64,000 nt of DNA from Paenibacillus alba (GCF_013204855.1 NZ_JABMKZ010000009.1:62001-126000), one strand, 5' to 3'. Shown: positions 25,440-34,672, counted from the first letter of the stretch. The notes: generated by a model not told the origin, from the letters alone. Program-made: numbers and translations.

Positions 25440-26150
25440 ATGAAAGCACAATTTAATTTCGGTAGGTTATGGGGGCAAAACTTTTTTTCGAATTTAAATT
25501 ATTACAGACTTATTGAATATGTAAATGATGAAGATGCGATGAAAATATTTACTAATAAACACGGACTAAGAGCAGATGATAAAGGGAATTTAATAGATAC
25601 ACCACTAGATGATGAACACAGACCAGTCATTCATGAGGGCATTAAAGCAGATATATTATATTCACTCGAGCTACTAAGCAACCAAATGATAGTCTACATA
25701 TCAACACTTATTGAAAATTCATTCGAAGAGTTTTTTTATTGTGTATTTGCAAATGACCCACAAAAAATTAAATATATTAATACTCTAGGTGATGGGCTTA
25801 AGTCACAATTAGGGTTTTCCTTAAATGATTTCATTGAATACCCATTAAGAGAGGATTATTTAAATGAGCTTTCAAGAAGAGCAGCGAAAATATGTATTAG
25901 TGGTAATCCCAAAGCCATTCTTAAGAGAGTAAGTGAACTAACAAAGCTTGAGATAGGTAAAGATATCTCTACACTACTTTTCGAGCTGAACAACTTTAGA
26001 AATAAAATTGTTCATGAAAACAAACATTATACATTTGCAAATGATGAATTGCAGAAGTATGAACATATGTTTGAAGCTTTATTGCACCTACTAGCGTATA
26101 AGCTCATAGATTTACAAATTGATGTCATTGATCCTGGAGAGTTCTTGTGA
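25440..26150 (+). CDS. HEPN-like protein (candidate RNase effector or accessory protein)
   Basis: A 236-residue cytoplasmic, mostly helical protein. Near the C terminus it has FRNKIVHE, giving an R-x4-H motif at Arg187 and His192, which is the catalytic signature of HEPN ribonucleases and of MAE_28990/RiboL-PSP-like HEPN proteins. The preceding helices (LLSNQMIVYISTLIENSFEEFF) fit the four-helix bundle. Many HEPN proteins with this motif cut RNA in abortive-infection or toxin systems, but some DUF4145-type relatives are only structural. AAGGAGA lies 16 bases before ATG 25440. It is the first gene inside the repeat-bounded cassette, and about 240 bases separate it from the ABC-3C genes, so it may be an independent unit. 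Confidence 0.55.
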   Translation: MKAQFNFGRLWGQNFFSNLNYYRLIEYVNDEDAMKIFTNKHGLRADDKGNLIDTPLDDEHRPVIHEGIKADILYSLELLSNQMIVYISTLIENSFEEFFYCVFANDPQKIKYINTLGDGLKSQLGFSLNDFIEYPLREDYLNELSRRAAKICISGNPKAILKRVSELTKLEIGKDISTLLFELNNFRNKIVHENKHYTFANDELQKYEHMFEALLHLLAYKLIDLQIDVIDPGEFL

Positions 26151-26346
26151 AATTAATGCTCTAACAACGTCGTTTGCTGTAGGCTTACAACACATAGTGG
26201 TCCACCTAGGAAATTTCAGAGAAGTGAGCTTAGACCGTACGTATATTAAATTCAAAGTGGAGCTAAAGAAATGAACTTTTCAAACAATCCATATGCGTTT
26301 GTGTATTTTAAAGGGAAATCAAAAAAAAAATGTAGAAATAGTACTT

Positions 26347-26355
26347 TGCTATAAT
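26347..26355 (+). promoter_or_regulatory. Extended -10 promoter of the ABC-3C operon
   Basis: TGCTATAAT contains a perfect TATAAT (26350-26355) preceded by TG-N. It lies 39 bases before the first ABC-3C start. No clear -35 is seen. A 27-codon frame (26271-26354) that overlaps it is probably not a gene. Confidence 0.5.
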
Positions 26356-26393
26356 TCAAAAGACCTAGCAATACTTATTGGAGGAGATATAGT

Positions 26394-27665
26394 TTGAATG
26401 AAAATATTGATCCTGTCTCTTCTTTTGATCCATTGCCACATGAACATTTATCAACTACTGATCCCGGTGATGAGACACAAAAAAGATTCAGATACCAGCA
26501 CACATATACAGCTTTAATTGCATTTGAAATGTACAACGGAATCTTACCTTATAAAGAACTTTATTGTGAACATCATGAAGATATATTGGCGGTTAGAGAA
26601 GACGGAACATATCATGGGATTCAAGTTAAAACAAGGCAACTAACAGACGGAGCATTTGAAATAGGTGATAGTGCTATTACTGGTAGTCTAATTCGTTTTA
26701 TTAAGCTCTCAAAACAGTTTCCGAATAAATTTTCAGGATTTACTATTGTTTCGAATTGCCCGTTTAGGAAAGATGAAACAGGAAAAAGTCTAGTTCATTT
26801 ACTAAATCAGGTGAAGAAGGGAATGACTAAAGATTTCACTCCTAGAGACTTAAATAAACATTTGCAAGTATTGGTCGGCGAAACTGGAACATCAATGAAT
26901 GAGATATTAAGTGTCTTAGCAATTACAGATGTCCAAGATGGCCCGGGAATGGATGACATTGATGCAAAAGTAATTAATGATCACATAGGCAAGTCAAAAG
27001 CATGCCAAGGTATTGCTATTGAAAAAATCAGAATGATTCATCGCCTTTTATGCGAAAAAATTTATAGTGCCTCTTCAAAGCGGGTCGAGAATGCAGTGAA
27101 AGATTATTCGTCGTTAATTGGTGGAAGTTCTATTGTAAATGCGGAGGAAATAAATACTAAAAGGATTACGAAGCATACTGTTTCACTACTTGTTGAAGAT
27201 AATGTTAAAGGTGGAGTTTTTTTAAGCACTCGTGGTAGCGTTGACGGAATAACTCCTTCAGAATCAAGCCAACTCATGCGATACAAAATGTCCTGTGGTC
27301 TTGTAGATGTTGAAGATATTGACGTTATGGATGATTTACGAGCGGCCACAGAAGATTATTTTATTGAAAATAGTTATAGGGCTGAGAACAAGATGAAGTA
27401 TTTAAGTGAATATCATCAGATTAGAACAATTGTTACTAATCAGTCTGTGGAGGCTAAGTCAAGGTGTAGAAAAGCAGATACACCATATGGGACTGACATG
27501 CTTCAAAACATTGAAGATCGGCTTAATGACATTTCCAAAACTCGTAAGGAAGATGTATTTCATTCTCCTTATGAAATTCTCAAAGGTTTAGTCGGTGTTC
27601 TCACAAATGAATGTAAGATTGCATTTAGTAAAGAGCCGATTGGAGGATGGAAAAATCGTGACTAA
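26394..27665 (+). CDS. ABC-3C system effector with N-terminal DUF4297/Cap4-like nuclease domain
   Basis: The 423-residue protein starts at TTG 26394 behind GGAGGAG. Residues 20-130 fit the DUF4297/Cap4-like dsDNA endonuclease fold: DPGDETQKRFRYQHTYTALIAFEM, then CEHHEDILAV with Asp63 and YHGIQVKTR with Gln77 and Lys79, giving a D-x13-QxK version of the PD-(D/E)XK active site. FSGFTIVSNCPF is the next strand. The C-terminal two thirds are unassigned and would couple to the partner genes. In ABC three-component conflict systems the effector is released or activated by an SMC-like ATPase on sensing an invader; here the effector would cut DNA. It overlaps the next gene by 8 bases. Confidence 0.7.
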   Translation: MNENIDPVSSFDPLPHEHLSTTDPGDETQKRFRYQHTYTALIAFEMYNGILPYKELYCEHHEDILAVREDGTYHGIQVKTRQLTDGAFEIGDSAITGSLIRFIKLSKQFPNKFSGFTIVSNCPFRKDETGKSLVHLLNQVKKGMTKDFTPRDLNKHLQVLVGETGTSMNEILSVLAITDVQDGPGMDDIDAKVINDHIGKSKACQGIAIEKIRMIHRLLCEKIYSASSKRVENAVKDYSSLIGGSSIVNAEEINTKRITKHTVSLLVEDNVKGGVFLSTRGSVDGITPSESSQLMRYKMSCGLVDVEDIDVMDDLRAATEDYFIENSYRAENKMKYLSEYHQIRTIVTNQSVEAKSRCRKADTPYGTDMLQNIEDRLNDISKTRKEDVFHSPYEILKGLVGVLTNECKIAFSKEPIGGWKNRD

Positions 27666-28188
27666 ATCACTAATTGAATATGTAATATCTGTTGATGACC
27701 AAGAAGATTTGCATTTAGTGAGATTGATGATTCTGATGCATATCTTAACTGGGAAAAATCAAACAACCGTTTTGGAAGTATCCACGCTTTCAAAATTAGA
27801 TTTCTTGTTAAGATATCCGGCGGCACTTGAACGGGCTTTAACCCATTTATCAAGTACTAAGGTTATTCAATTGTCGGAAGCAGAAAAAGATAACATCGAA
27901 ACTAAAATGCTTTACTTTAGATATAGTCCGTGGAGTTCTACTTTTCGTCGCTTACTTGTGTTATTAGAAGCTAGATGCTTAATTAAATGGAAATTGATTG
28001 GTAAGAAAGTTGAATTTAGTTTGACTGATGATGCAGCCAGCGTTGTTTTAAAGTTATCGAAGGAAAAAGTATTTGTTGAAATGATTCAACAAAGCAAATT
28101 GATTAAAGCTCATATTTTGAAACTATCTACAGCGAAATTAAATGAACTAATGGATCGTGCTGTATCTGAAATAGCAATTAACTTTTGA
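27658..28188 (+). CDS. ABC-3C system middle component
   Basis: This 176-residue protein starts at GTG 27658, within the end of the effector gene and behind GGAGGATGG; an upstream extension to 27595 has no ribosome site. It carries the hallmark LDFLLRYPAALERAL (about residues 49-63) and KMLYFRYSPWSSTFRRLLVLLEARCLI (about 84-110), then a winged-helix-like FSLTDDAASVVLKL, and ends in helices. These features are those of the ABC-3C middle component, thought to bridge effector and ATPase. No enzyme motif is present. The tight coupling upstream and the 13-base gap downstream place it in a three-gene operon. Confidence 0.75.
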   Translation: MTKSLIEYVISVDDQEDLHLVRLMILMHILTGKNQTTVLEVSTLSKLDFLLRYPAALERALTHLSSTKVIQLSEAEKDNIETKMLYFRYSPWSSTFRRLLVLLEARCLIKWKLIGKKVEFSLTDDAASVVLKLSKEKVFVEMIQQSKLIKAHILKLSTAKLNELMDRAVSEIAINF

Positions 28189-28201
28189 GGAGTTTTTAAA
28201 T

Positions 28202-30190
28202 GTGAATATTCGGTTGGTTAATCTTTCGTTACGATGTCGAAAAGCTGTTATTAATGTTCCTTTTGCTAAATCAATCACTTATTTCTATGGTAAGATGGGC
28301 GCAGGTAAGTCAACTGTATTACAACTTATCGACTTTTGTTTAGGGAATGAGCTAGTACAGACACCAGCGTTACAACAGGAGTTTAATGGGGCTGAATTAG
28401 ATGTATTAATAAACAACTTTAGACATGTGGTTTTTAGCAGAGATAAGGGTTCAAATCAAGTCAATGTAACATGGATTGATTCAGGTTTCGAGGAAAGTTG
28501 GAGAATTCTTGTTCCTATATCGCCTAACAAGGATGGGATTCCGATTATCCCTTCTAGCTCTGTTTACAATTTATCTGATCTTATATTTTATTTATGCGAT
28601 ATTAAACCTCCGAGAGTACGTAAAAGTAAATTACGGGAGGACACCGAATTAATTCGATTGAGCTTTAGGGATCTTATGTGGTACTGCTATCTGAGCCAAG
28701 ATGAAATCGACAGCTCGTTTTACTATTTAGGTCGAGAAGAGCATGATTATAAACGCTATAAAAGTCGTGACATTATGCGACTATTACTGGGGTTTCATCA
28801 AGAGAGTGTTGCTTATTTGGAAGGTGAACTTTACGAAACAAGAAGAACAAAAGCGTCGAAGTTGGAAGCAGCCAACCAGATAAACAATTTTTTGAAAGAA
28901 AACAATATTGCTGAAACATCAGGAATTTTAGTTGAATTAGAACAATTGAATGTTGAATTTGAGAAAAAGACGCAAGAGTTACGTGAACTTAAAAATTCAA
29001 TTACTAAAAAGAACACCCATTTGGTCGATGAATATAAAGCCGCTGCTATGGCCTATTCAAGAACATTAATGGAACTATCAAAAGCTTTTTTGGATATAGA
29101 GGATCAAATAAAGACAAGAAAAAGACTACAAAACGAGTACAACATTACTTCAATGAAAGTAAACAGGTCGGTTGTTGCGAAAATAGCACTAAAAGGCGTC
29201 TCTTTTTGCTCGTGCCCGGAGTGTGGACAAGATTTAGATTTTGAGGTTCCAATTAATCATTGCAAACTTTGTACTCAAGAGATCAAAGAAGAAACCAGCT
29301 TTGAGGAGACTGAACTGCTTCAAGTTGATTTGAAGACTAGACAATTTGAACTTCAAGACTCCTTAATAAGACTTGAACGTCAAAAGAATGCAGTTGAGCT
29401 GGAACGAATGAACATTTCAAGAGAAAAAATAAAAATAGATCAACGTTTAGTAGAGCTTGAATCTGAGTATGATTCTGCATACTTGGCTTTTGCAAGAGAA
29501 CTTGAGCGGGAGATTGGCGGCATCCAGGCAAGAAAGGAATCTCTAATGAAACTATTACCTCTACCCGCTAAGGTTGAACAACTTTATAAAGAAGTTGAAA
29601 GTTTAAGTGTCGAAGAGGAGAGGATAAAACGGGAGCTTAAAGAGGCAAGATCGAAAGCTGAAAAAGATGCGACTAACTTACAGGAACTTAAAGATCTTTT
29701 TCTCGATAATCTTTGGCAAGTAGGGTTCTCAGGTATCCACCAAGATGATTTGGTAGAAATAAATACAACCGACTTTATCCCACATATCGCAAGGATGGGA
29801 CATGATGATTTATTTGTGATGAATTTCTCTAATTTGAGCAGCGGTGGAAAGAAAACGATATTTAAATGCTGTTTTGCTCTTGCAGTTCATCGACTTGCAG
29901 CTAAAAAAGAGATAGAAATTCCCTCATTCTTAATGATAGATACACCTATGAAAAATATAAGTGAACGCGAAAACAAAGATATATTTGAAGGGTTCTATCG
30001 TTTTATTTATCAACTATTTGCAACTGAACTTAAGGATAGGCAGCTAATCATTGTTGATAAGGAATATTTTGGACCTGAAGAAACATCGCTCAAAGAGTAT
30101 TATTTAAATGAGGAACAAATTATAGTGAACCATATGACACCGGATGATGATGAACATCCTCCATTAATTCACTACTATCGCGGTCTTTAA
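28202..30190 (+). CDS. ABC-3C system ATPase (DUF3732-like, SMC/Rad50-type)
   Basis: The 662-residue protein has a Walker A loop YGKMGAGKST at residues 29-38, a coiled-coil arm (about 205-530), a signature LSSGGKKT at about 545, and Walker B SFLMIDTP at about 577. The arm is broken by a zinc ribbon: Cys336, Cys338, Cys341 (FCSCPECGQ) and Cys354/Cys357 (HCKLC), instead of the single CxxC hook of Rad50. Proteins of this type (DUF3732-like) occur as the ATPase of ABC three-component systems. It starts at GTG 28202 behind GAGGAG. The ATPase probably senses DNA or a phage structure and controls the nuclease encoded first in the operon; that role is inferred from the family. Confidence 0.75.
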   Translation: MNIRLVNLSLRCRKAVINVPFAKSITYFYGKMGAGKSTVLQLIDFCLGNELVQTPALQQEFNGAELDVLINNFRHVVFSRDKGSNQVNVTWIDSGFEESWRILVPISPNKDGIPIIPSSSVYNLSDLIFYLCDIKPPRVRKSKLREDTELIRLSFRDLMWYCYLSQDEIDSSFYYLGREEHDYKRYKSRDIMRLLLGFHQESVAYLEGELYETRRTKASKLEAANQINNFLKENNIAETSGILVELEQLNVEFEKKTQELRELKNSITKKNTHLVDEYKAAAMAYSRTLMELSKAFLDIEDQIKTRKRLQNEYNITSMKVNRSVVAKIALKGVSFCSCPECGQDLDFEVPINHCKLCTQEIKEETSFEETELLQVDLKTRQFELQDSLIRLERQKNAVELERMNISREKIKIDQRLVELESEYDSAYLAFARELEREIGGIQARKESLMKLLPLPAKVEQLYKEVESLSVEEERIKRELKEARSKAEKDATNLQELKDLFLDNLWQVGFSGIHQDDLVEINTTDFIPHIARMGHDDLFVMNFSNLSSGGKKTIFKCCFALAVHRLAAKKEIEIPSFLMIDTPMKNISERENKDIFEGFYRFIYQLFATELKDRQLIIVDKEYFGPEETSLKEYYLNEEQIIVNHMTPDDDEHPPLIHYYRGL

Positions 30191-30238
30191 GGATTTTAAA
30201 AGGGATAATTAACGCTCATGAACCATATAAATGATCCC

Positions 30239-30267
30239 CCTGAGCCTAAGTTTAGACCAGGCTCAGG
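30239..30267. terminator. Hairpin between convergent genes
   Basis: CCTGAGCCT (30239-30247) and AGGCTCAGG (30259-30267) are exact complements. There is no clean T run, so it is a possible bidirectional terminator between the ABC-3C ATPase and the opposing nuclease-like gene. The rest of 30191-30427 is AT-rich with no gene. Confidence 0.4.
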
Positions 30268-30427
30268 TCATGGAAACCGATCTGGGAGCATTATTGCGTA
30301 TAGAATTTTATTTTGTAGGTTTTATTATACACTATGCTATTTAATGTTTACGTCTATGTATATAATATAATCAGTTTCAGATAAAAGCCCCGCAATAATA
30401 GACAGCAAAGCTTACTTCTCTCCTCAA

Positions 30428-32041
30428 TTAAAATGGAATAGACCCGTCTACAAAATCCGATTTATTAATATAATGTTTTCTCAATATTTTGTTGATATGA
30501 TCGAGCCCACGGGATTCAGCTAATTGTAGAAGTTTGTATCCATCGTAATATACTTCAGCTAATTTAGGTTTAAGATCTCCTTGGTTATAACTTTCTAATA
30601 ACTCCACGGCATCTTTGGTAAATTGTGCAGTCGTCATATAACATGCAGTTACTTTAAAATGCGGATTCTCATTCTCTAAATGTTTTTTTGCCCATAGTAG
30701 GGTGTTATTGAAAAACCATTTGACTGTATCACGTTTATCATAAGGACCTTTAGGTATGAATTTACTTGATTTATGTCCCTTTAGCTCAAATACGATAGCT
30801 TCTTTTAGACCCCGGTCAATAACTATCGCATCAAATTCATGCGGAAATTTACTTCCTTCTTCATTCACATCCTTATATATTTTGTTTGATTCAATTGAAC
30901 CATTAGGATATAAAGCCTTAATGAGCGGATATAATAATACTTCAAATAAATCCCCCTTAATATTTTGCAAATTACCTTCTTGCCCACTTTCTTCCATAGT
31001 AAGCAGCGTATTAGCAACAAATTCTGTTAATTGATCGGACTCTGAATACTTTAATAACTGCAAATGTTTGATTCTTTTTAAACTCGTAATGATTTCAAGT
31101 ATTCTTTCACCATATATAGTAGAAATGCCGAAATGTAGGAATCCTAGGCTTTTTAGTTGCTTTGCTGCGAATATTGAGATATCTCTAGTTATGACGATAG
31201 GTAAAACCTTCCTTTTATTTTTTGAACTATGTAATACGCCCTGGAGCCTGTTATACAGTCCCTGAACATCCATTGAATCATACTCCCGGTGAATCACCAT
31301 ATCTAATACAACCAACATTTGCTTATTTTCGGTGTTCTGATTGCTTGAATTAACCGTATTATATCCTGTTACTTTAGTATAGGCATACGCATCCCAAACG
31401 AAATTATTCTGTTCCGCTCCCTTTGAGGGGAAGGTCTTATTTCGGTAAATATAACTCTGATTATCTATAAAGTTATGAAGGGTTAGCCATCGTAACATAT
31501 CAGGTAGAAGTGCGCAATCTAATTCCATATTAGCTTTATGTAGGATCGCTGCTTGATACGCGTGGTCTTCTGACATATAATCTTCAACGATGAATTTGAT
31601 TCCTTCGTGATTTATCACTTTAACAAGCCTAAGTGTACTGAGATCGTCTAATATATTGGAAAGGGTGTCCATTTTTGTTTTTGTGCCATCTAACGGACTT
31701 GCAGTAATTTTCAAGGCTTCGTAAAACGATATTACACCATTACACTTTTCAATGGCAGTTAACAAACGGAAAACAGGAGGACGTTCTTTTTCGGCAATTT
31801 CCAAAATGTATCTCTTATGCAATACACTCTTGTAGTAACAATAGACATATTGTCCTTTTCCAAACGTAACAGGTGCGCTAGATTTAATCACGTGATCCTC
31901 TACAGCACGTTGAATAATCTTCCTGGCGTGAACAGCAGTGACACCAAATTTTTTTTGAATACGTTCATTTAATTCTTGACCTAACATGTATTTGTTTTGC
32001 TTATAAAAATATTGCTTTATCCAGCTACTATATTGATTCAT
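30428..32041 (-). CDS. Winged-helix protein with C-terminal PD-(D/E)XK nuclease-like domain
   Basis: A 537-residue cytoplasmic protein. The N-terminal 100 residues look like a winged helix (GQELNERIQKKFGVTAVHARKIIQRAVEDHVI), followed by a second winged-helix-like part (about 110-165) and a middle domain. Residues 360-425 contain GDLFEVLLYPLIKALY, then HEFDAIVID with Asp404 and AIVFELKGHKS with Glu419 and Lys421. The D-x14-ExK spacing and hydrophobic strands fit restriction-endonuclease-fold enzymes. It is the only minus-strand gene of the cassette and converges on the ABC-3C operon. It could be a stand-alone defence nuclease, a restriction-like enzyme without methylase, or a regulator; no specific family is recognised. 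Confidence 0.55.
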   Translation of the reverse strand: MNQYSSWIKQYFYKQNKYMLGQELNERIQKKFGVTAVHARKIIQRAVEDHVIKSSAPVTFGKGQYVYCYYKSVLHKRYILEIAEKERPPVFRLLTAIEKCNGVISFYEALKITASPLDGTKTKMDTLSNILDDLSTLRLVKVINHEGIKFIVEDYMSEDHAYQAAILHKANMELDCALLPDMLRWLTLHNFIDNQSYIYRNKTFPSKGAEQNNFVWDAYAYTKVTGYNTVNSSNQNTENKQMLVVLDMVIHREYDSMDVQGLYNRLQGVLHSSKNKRKVLPIVITRDISIFAAKQLKSLGFLHFGISTIYGERILEIITSLKRIKHLQLLKYSESDQLTEFVANTLLTMEESGQEGNLQNIKGDLFEVLLYPLIKALYPNGSIESNKIYKDVNEEGSKFPHEFDAIVIDRGLKEAIVFELKGHKSSKFIPKGPYDKRDTVKWFFNNTLLWAKKHLENENPHFKVTACYMTTAQFTKDAVELLESYNQGDLKPKLAEVYYDGYKLLQLAESRGLDHINKILRKHYINKSDFVDGSIPF

Positions 32042-32469
32042 ATATCTCCCCGAGTGTAAAATTTGTCACACTGCTCTTATTAATATTAATTATTAAGACT
32101 GCCGCCTTCTCTTTCGTCGTTAGAACCCTTTTAGAATAAGGGCTGAAAAGGCATTGAAGCAGGGATTTCCGTCACAGAACTAATAGTTTCATCATATAAT
32201 AATCCTTACTTTTTGACTTAACTATGCTATTTAAATTAATCGATATTTAATCCAAACGATATTCTTTGCATTTGTAGAGGTATCTAGCTTAGCTTAATAA
32301 TTTTGGCAATAACACTAAAGCAACGATTTGCACCAATAGAAGTATAATAACAAAAATCAAATGAGTTTGGGTTATTTTGTCTTTTGTTGTTTTCTGGATT
32401 CAAAGTAATACAATCAAAAAAAACAGGAGGGGAGAATTTAAGATCAAGGATTTCAGCTTCTTACTAGGC
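32042..32469. other. AT-rich non-coding region
   Basis: No gene is seen. The region contains the upstream sequence of the minus-strand nuclease-like gene and reaches the inner edge of the right inverted repeat. Confidence 0.45.
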
Positions 32470-33264
32470 AGTTCTTCGAAGCAAAACATTCAAAAAATGG
32501 GGGGGGGAGACCTTGCGGGTTATGCTTTGAAGAAAAACTTCTCTGCCTAGGCTTCGAAGAAAAAGCAACTGAATCCTTGGTTGTGACCTGACAACCAAGA
32601 TCAACCTTCCCGATCGCGGCTTCCACAAGGACAAAGACGGCTTTTTACAAACCCCAACTTCCCTGGCTTCGCTTCTTCCGCTTTGGGGCTGGATACATGT
32701 TCATGCCCTGCTGGCTTGCCTATCCTTACCGATCCCTTATTCGTGGCAAACGGCTTCCTCGCCGATCGATTCCCCTTCCTACCCTGATGCCTGTCTGTCC
32801 AAGCGTTGTTTGGACAGACACCTGCATCATGAAGCAGGAGAATCGACCGAGGACGCCTGTGCAGCCGTGAATAAGGGTCGAGGTGAGGAGCAAGCCAGCA
32901 GGAGCATGAGCGTATCCAGCCCCAAAAGGGGGGAGGAGCGAAGCGCTGCGGGAGCGCGTTTGTAAAAAGCCGTCTGTCCTTGGCCGCGGCGCGAACGAGG
33001 GTTTTAAACCGATCCGAAGGATCAAAGCCGCTGCCGATGGCAACCGAAACGCCTCACGCTGGGCCTTATGCGCATAAACGGCTTGCCGCTGTTGATTCAC
33101 TGAGCAGGGAGCTTGCGCCTTTCAAACCACTCCTGACAGCGTAGCCTGTCCGAATGAGTTTGAAAGACTGCAAGCCATCCCTGCAAGGAATCAACTTGGG
33201 GGCAAGCCGTTTATCCCTGCATAAGGCACAGTGAGGCTGTGGAGGTTGCCGGAGGCATGGGCTT
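32470..33264 (-). repeat. Right ~795-bp hairpin-rich inverted repeat of the defence cassette
   Basis: It is the inverted copy of 24446-25237, with the same three nested hairpins and the same order from outside to inside. Differences are scattered base changes and short indels, for example in the AGCGTAGCCTGTC loop of hairpin 1. A spurious open frame is preserved in both copies with one three-base difference; this reflects overall similarity and is not strong evidence for a gene. No target-site duplication can be confirmed next to the outer ends. Confidence 0.9.
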
Positions 33265-33310
33265 TGATCCTTCGGTATTTTGATGCGCTTTGAGATTAGG
33301 AAGCGCGATG

Positions 33311-33342
33311 AAAGAAAAACCTTGCGAGGTTAATCGCAAGGT
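33311..33342 (-). terminator. Terminator after the Imm7 gene
   Basis: Read on the minus strand, ACCTTGCGA, six bases and TCGCAAGGT pair exactly and are followed by TTTTCTTTC. It ends the orphan toxin/immunity pair. Confidence 0.8.
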
Positions 33343-33362
33343 GATGCTAGATGAAATAATTA

Positions 33363-33761
33363 TTAAACTTCATCTTCAATTTCTTGAATAATAGGTGAAA
33401 GAAGCATATCCTCCATTTCCATGATCCTTCCACGCTTTAGGGTCACTACTTTAAACATGTTATTTTGATTGTTGATGTCGTCACTATCTTTAAAATAAAG
33501 TAACCCATAAGAACCGGGTGAAATACTACCAATAAATTTATATATTTCTATAGGGTCGTATTTCCCGCTTGGCCTATGGTTATCGAGGCCAGAAAGCCAA
33601 AAATGGAACTCACCATTTACTGCTTTTAAATCAATAACGCCTGAATCCCATTTTAAGTCATTTATATATTCATGTATTCGATTGACAGCGTTTAAAAGTT
33701 TAATTTCATCGTCATCTGCTGTACTTTCTCTAATTGTAGCCCATCCGTGATATTCAAACAT
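33363..33761 (-). CDS. Imm7 family immunity protein
   Basis: The 132-residue protein begins MFEYHGWATIRES and contains FHFWLSGLDNHR and a GSYGLLYFKDSDD segment, which match the Imm7 family found beside polymorphic toxins. It has no signal peptide, so it protects in the cytoplasm. GAGGGGG precedes the ATG at 33761, and the gene starts 16 bases after the toxin tip on the same strand, the standard toxin-immunity arrangement. Acidic composition suits binding to a basic nuclease toxin. Confidence 0.75.
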   Translation of the reverse strand: MFEYHGWATIRESTADDDEIKLLNAVNRIHEYINDLKWDSGVIDLKAVNGEFHFWLSGLDNHRPSGKYDPIEIYKFIGSISPGSYGLLYFKDSDDINNQNNMFKVVTLKRGRIMEMEDMLLSPIIQEIEDEV

Positions 33762-33777
33762 ATATGCCCCCTCTTTA

Positions 33778-34440
33778 CTATGGATTCAAAGGATTGATAT
33801 CAATAATAATTTCTGTTTTATACCTTCCGGCATATTCATTTAATTGTCGCAGAACACTGTCGGCGGGCTGTCCTTCAAAATGGAAATATGCCTTTCTACC
33901 GGTTTCTAGTGCAGCTTCAATCGTAGCCTTAGCCTGATTCCTAAATTGCTTATCCAGGCTCTTTAGCGCAGGTTTTGTTTGGGCAACGTACTGATCACCT
34001 ACCACATCAAATTCTCTTCCTGATGGGTCATTAGCAAACTTCACTCTGGATTCCCCACCAATTCTATTTGCTAATAAATCGGCTGCTGCATCGGGTTTAT
34101 TTACTTTCATTAGAGCGCCGGAGTATCGTCCAGCTTCTTTTACTGCTGGAATTGATACTTGTACTGCTTTTACAGCTACTAGCCCCTCTGCAATTCCTTC
34201 GGCTATAATGTCGGGGCCAGCTAAAGAGAGAACAGTAGCATAATAGTAACCTAAATATTTAAAAGCATTGTCTTTGATATCCGTTAGGTGCTCTACAGTC
34301 GCCTGTTTCCACTGGCCTACATAATCACAGGCTACTTGTGGTCCCCAACAATGACCACTTGGATCAGTACGAGTTAGGGGATTATTCCCAACATAAGTGT
34401 AAAGATTTAGCGTTAACGGATTATCAATCTGCCCCTCATA
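33778..34440 (-). CDS. Orphan Rhs tip with restriction-endonuclease-fold toxin domain (5'-truncated)
   Basis: In one frame from 34440 downwards the sequence reads the end of an Rhs core (YEGQIDNPLTLNLYTYVGNN, then PLTRTDPSGH), a linker with GPDIIAEGIAEGLVAVKAV, and a C-terminal domain whose first ATG is at 34110. The domain has RIGGESRVKFANDPSGREF, DVVGDQYVAQTKPAL with an Asp and a QxK pair, and ends KTEIIIDINPLNP, as in the Tox-REase-3 type. A stop lies three codons before the Rhs sequence starts, so the body is lost and the module is probably silent. It points opposite to the main Rhs gene. The toxin would cut nucleic acid in the target cytoplasm. Confidence 0.7.
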   Translation of the reverse strand, partial: YEGQIDNPLTLNLYTYVGNNPLTRTDPSGHCWGPQVACDYVGQWKQATVEHLTDIKDNAFKYLGYYYATVLSLAGPDIIAEGIAEGLVAVKAVQVSIPAVKEAGRYSGALMKVNKPDAAADLLANRIGGESRVKFANDPSGREFDVVGDQYVAQTKPALKSLDKQFRNQAKATIEAALETGRKAYFHFEGQPADSVLRQLNEYAGRYKTEIIIDINPLNP

Positions 34441-34672
34441 GCTATCTTACGCTATAAAGCTCGACCCTCAAAGACAGAGAAGTCCTATCCATAAAATAGC
34501 ATTTATTTACGGTTTTTGGAACAATTTTCAGTTGTTTATCAGCACATTCTTGGTTTTAAGCGGAACTTTCCATCTAACCCGCCAGTTACAGGAAAGCTCC
34601 AACCCATCAAAACCAAGATTGGCTCTCGCCCCTACGGTTGAGCTTCGTCCACACCTTTTTTTAAAAGACGGC
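34441..34672. other. Spacer between the orphan Rhs tip and the transposase remnant
   Basis: No gene can be supported here. It lies between two truncated genes and is probably the junction created by insertion and later decay. Confidence 0.35.

Noticed and set aside
26271..26354. 27-codon frame between the HEPN-like gene and the ABC-3C operon
   Set aside because: It is short, lysine-rich at an A tract, and overlaps the extended -10 promoter.
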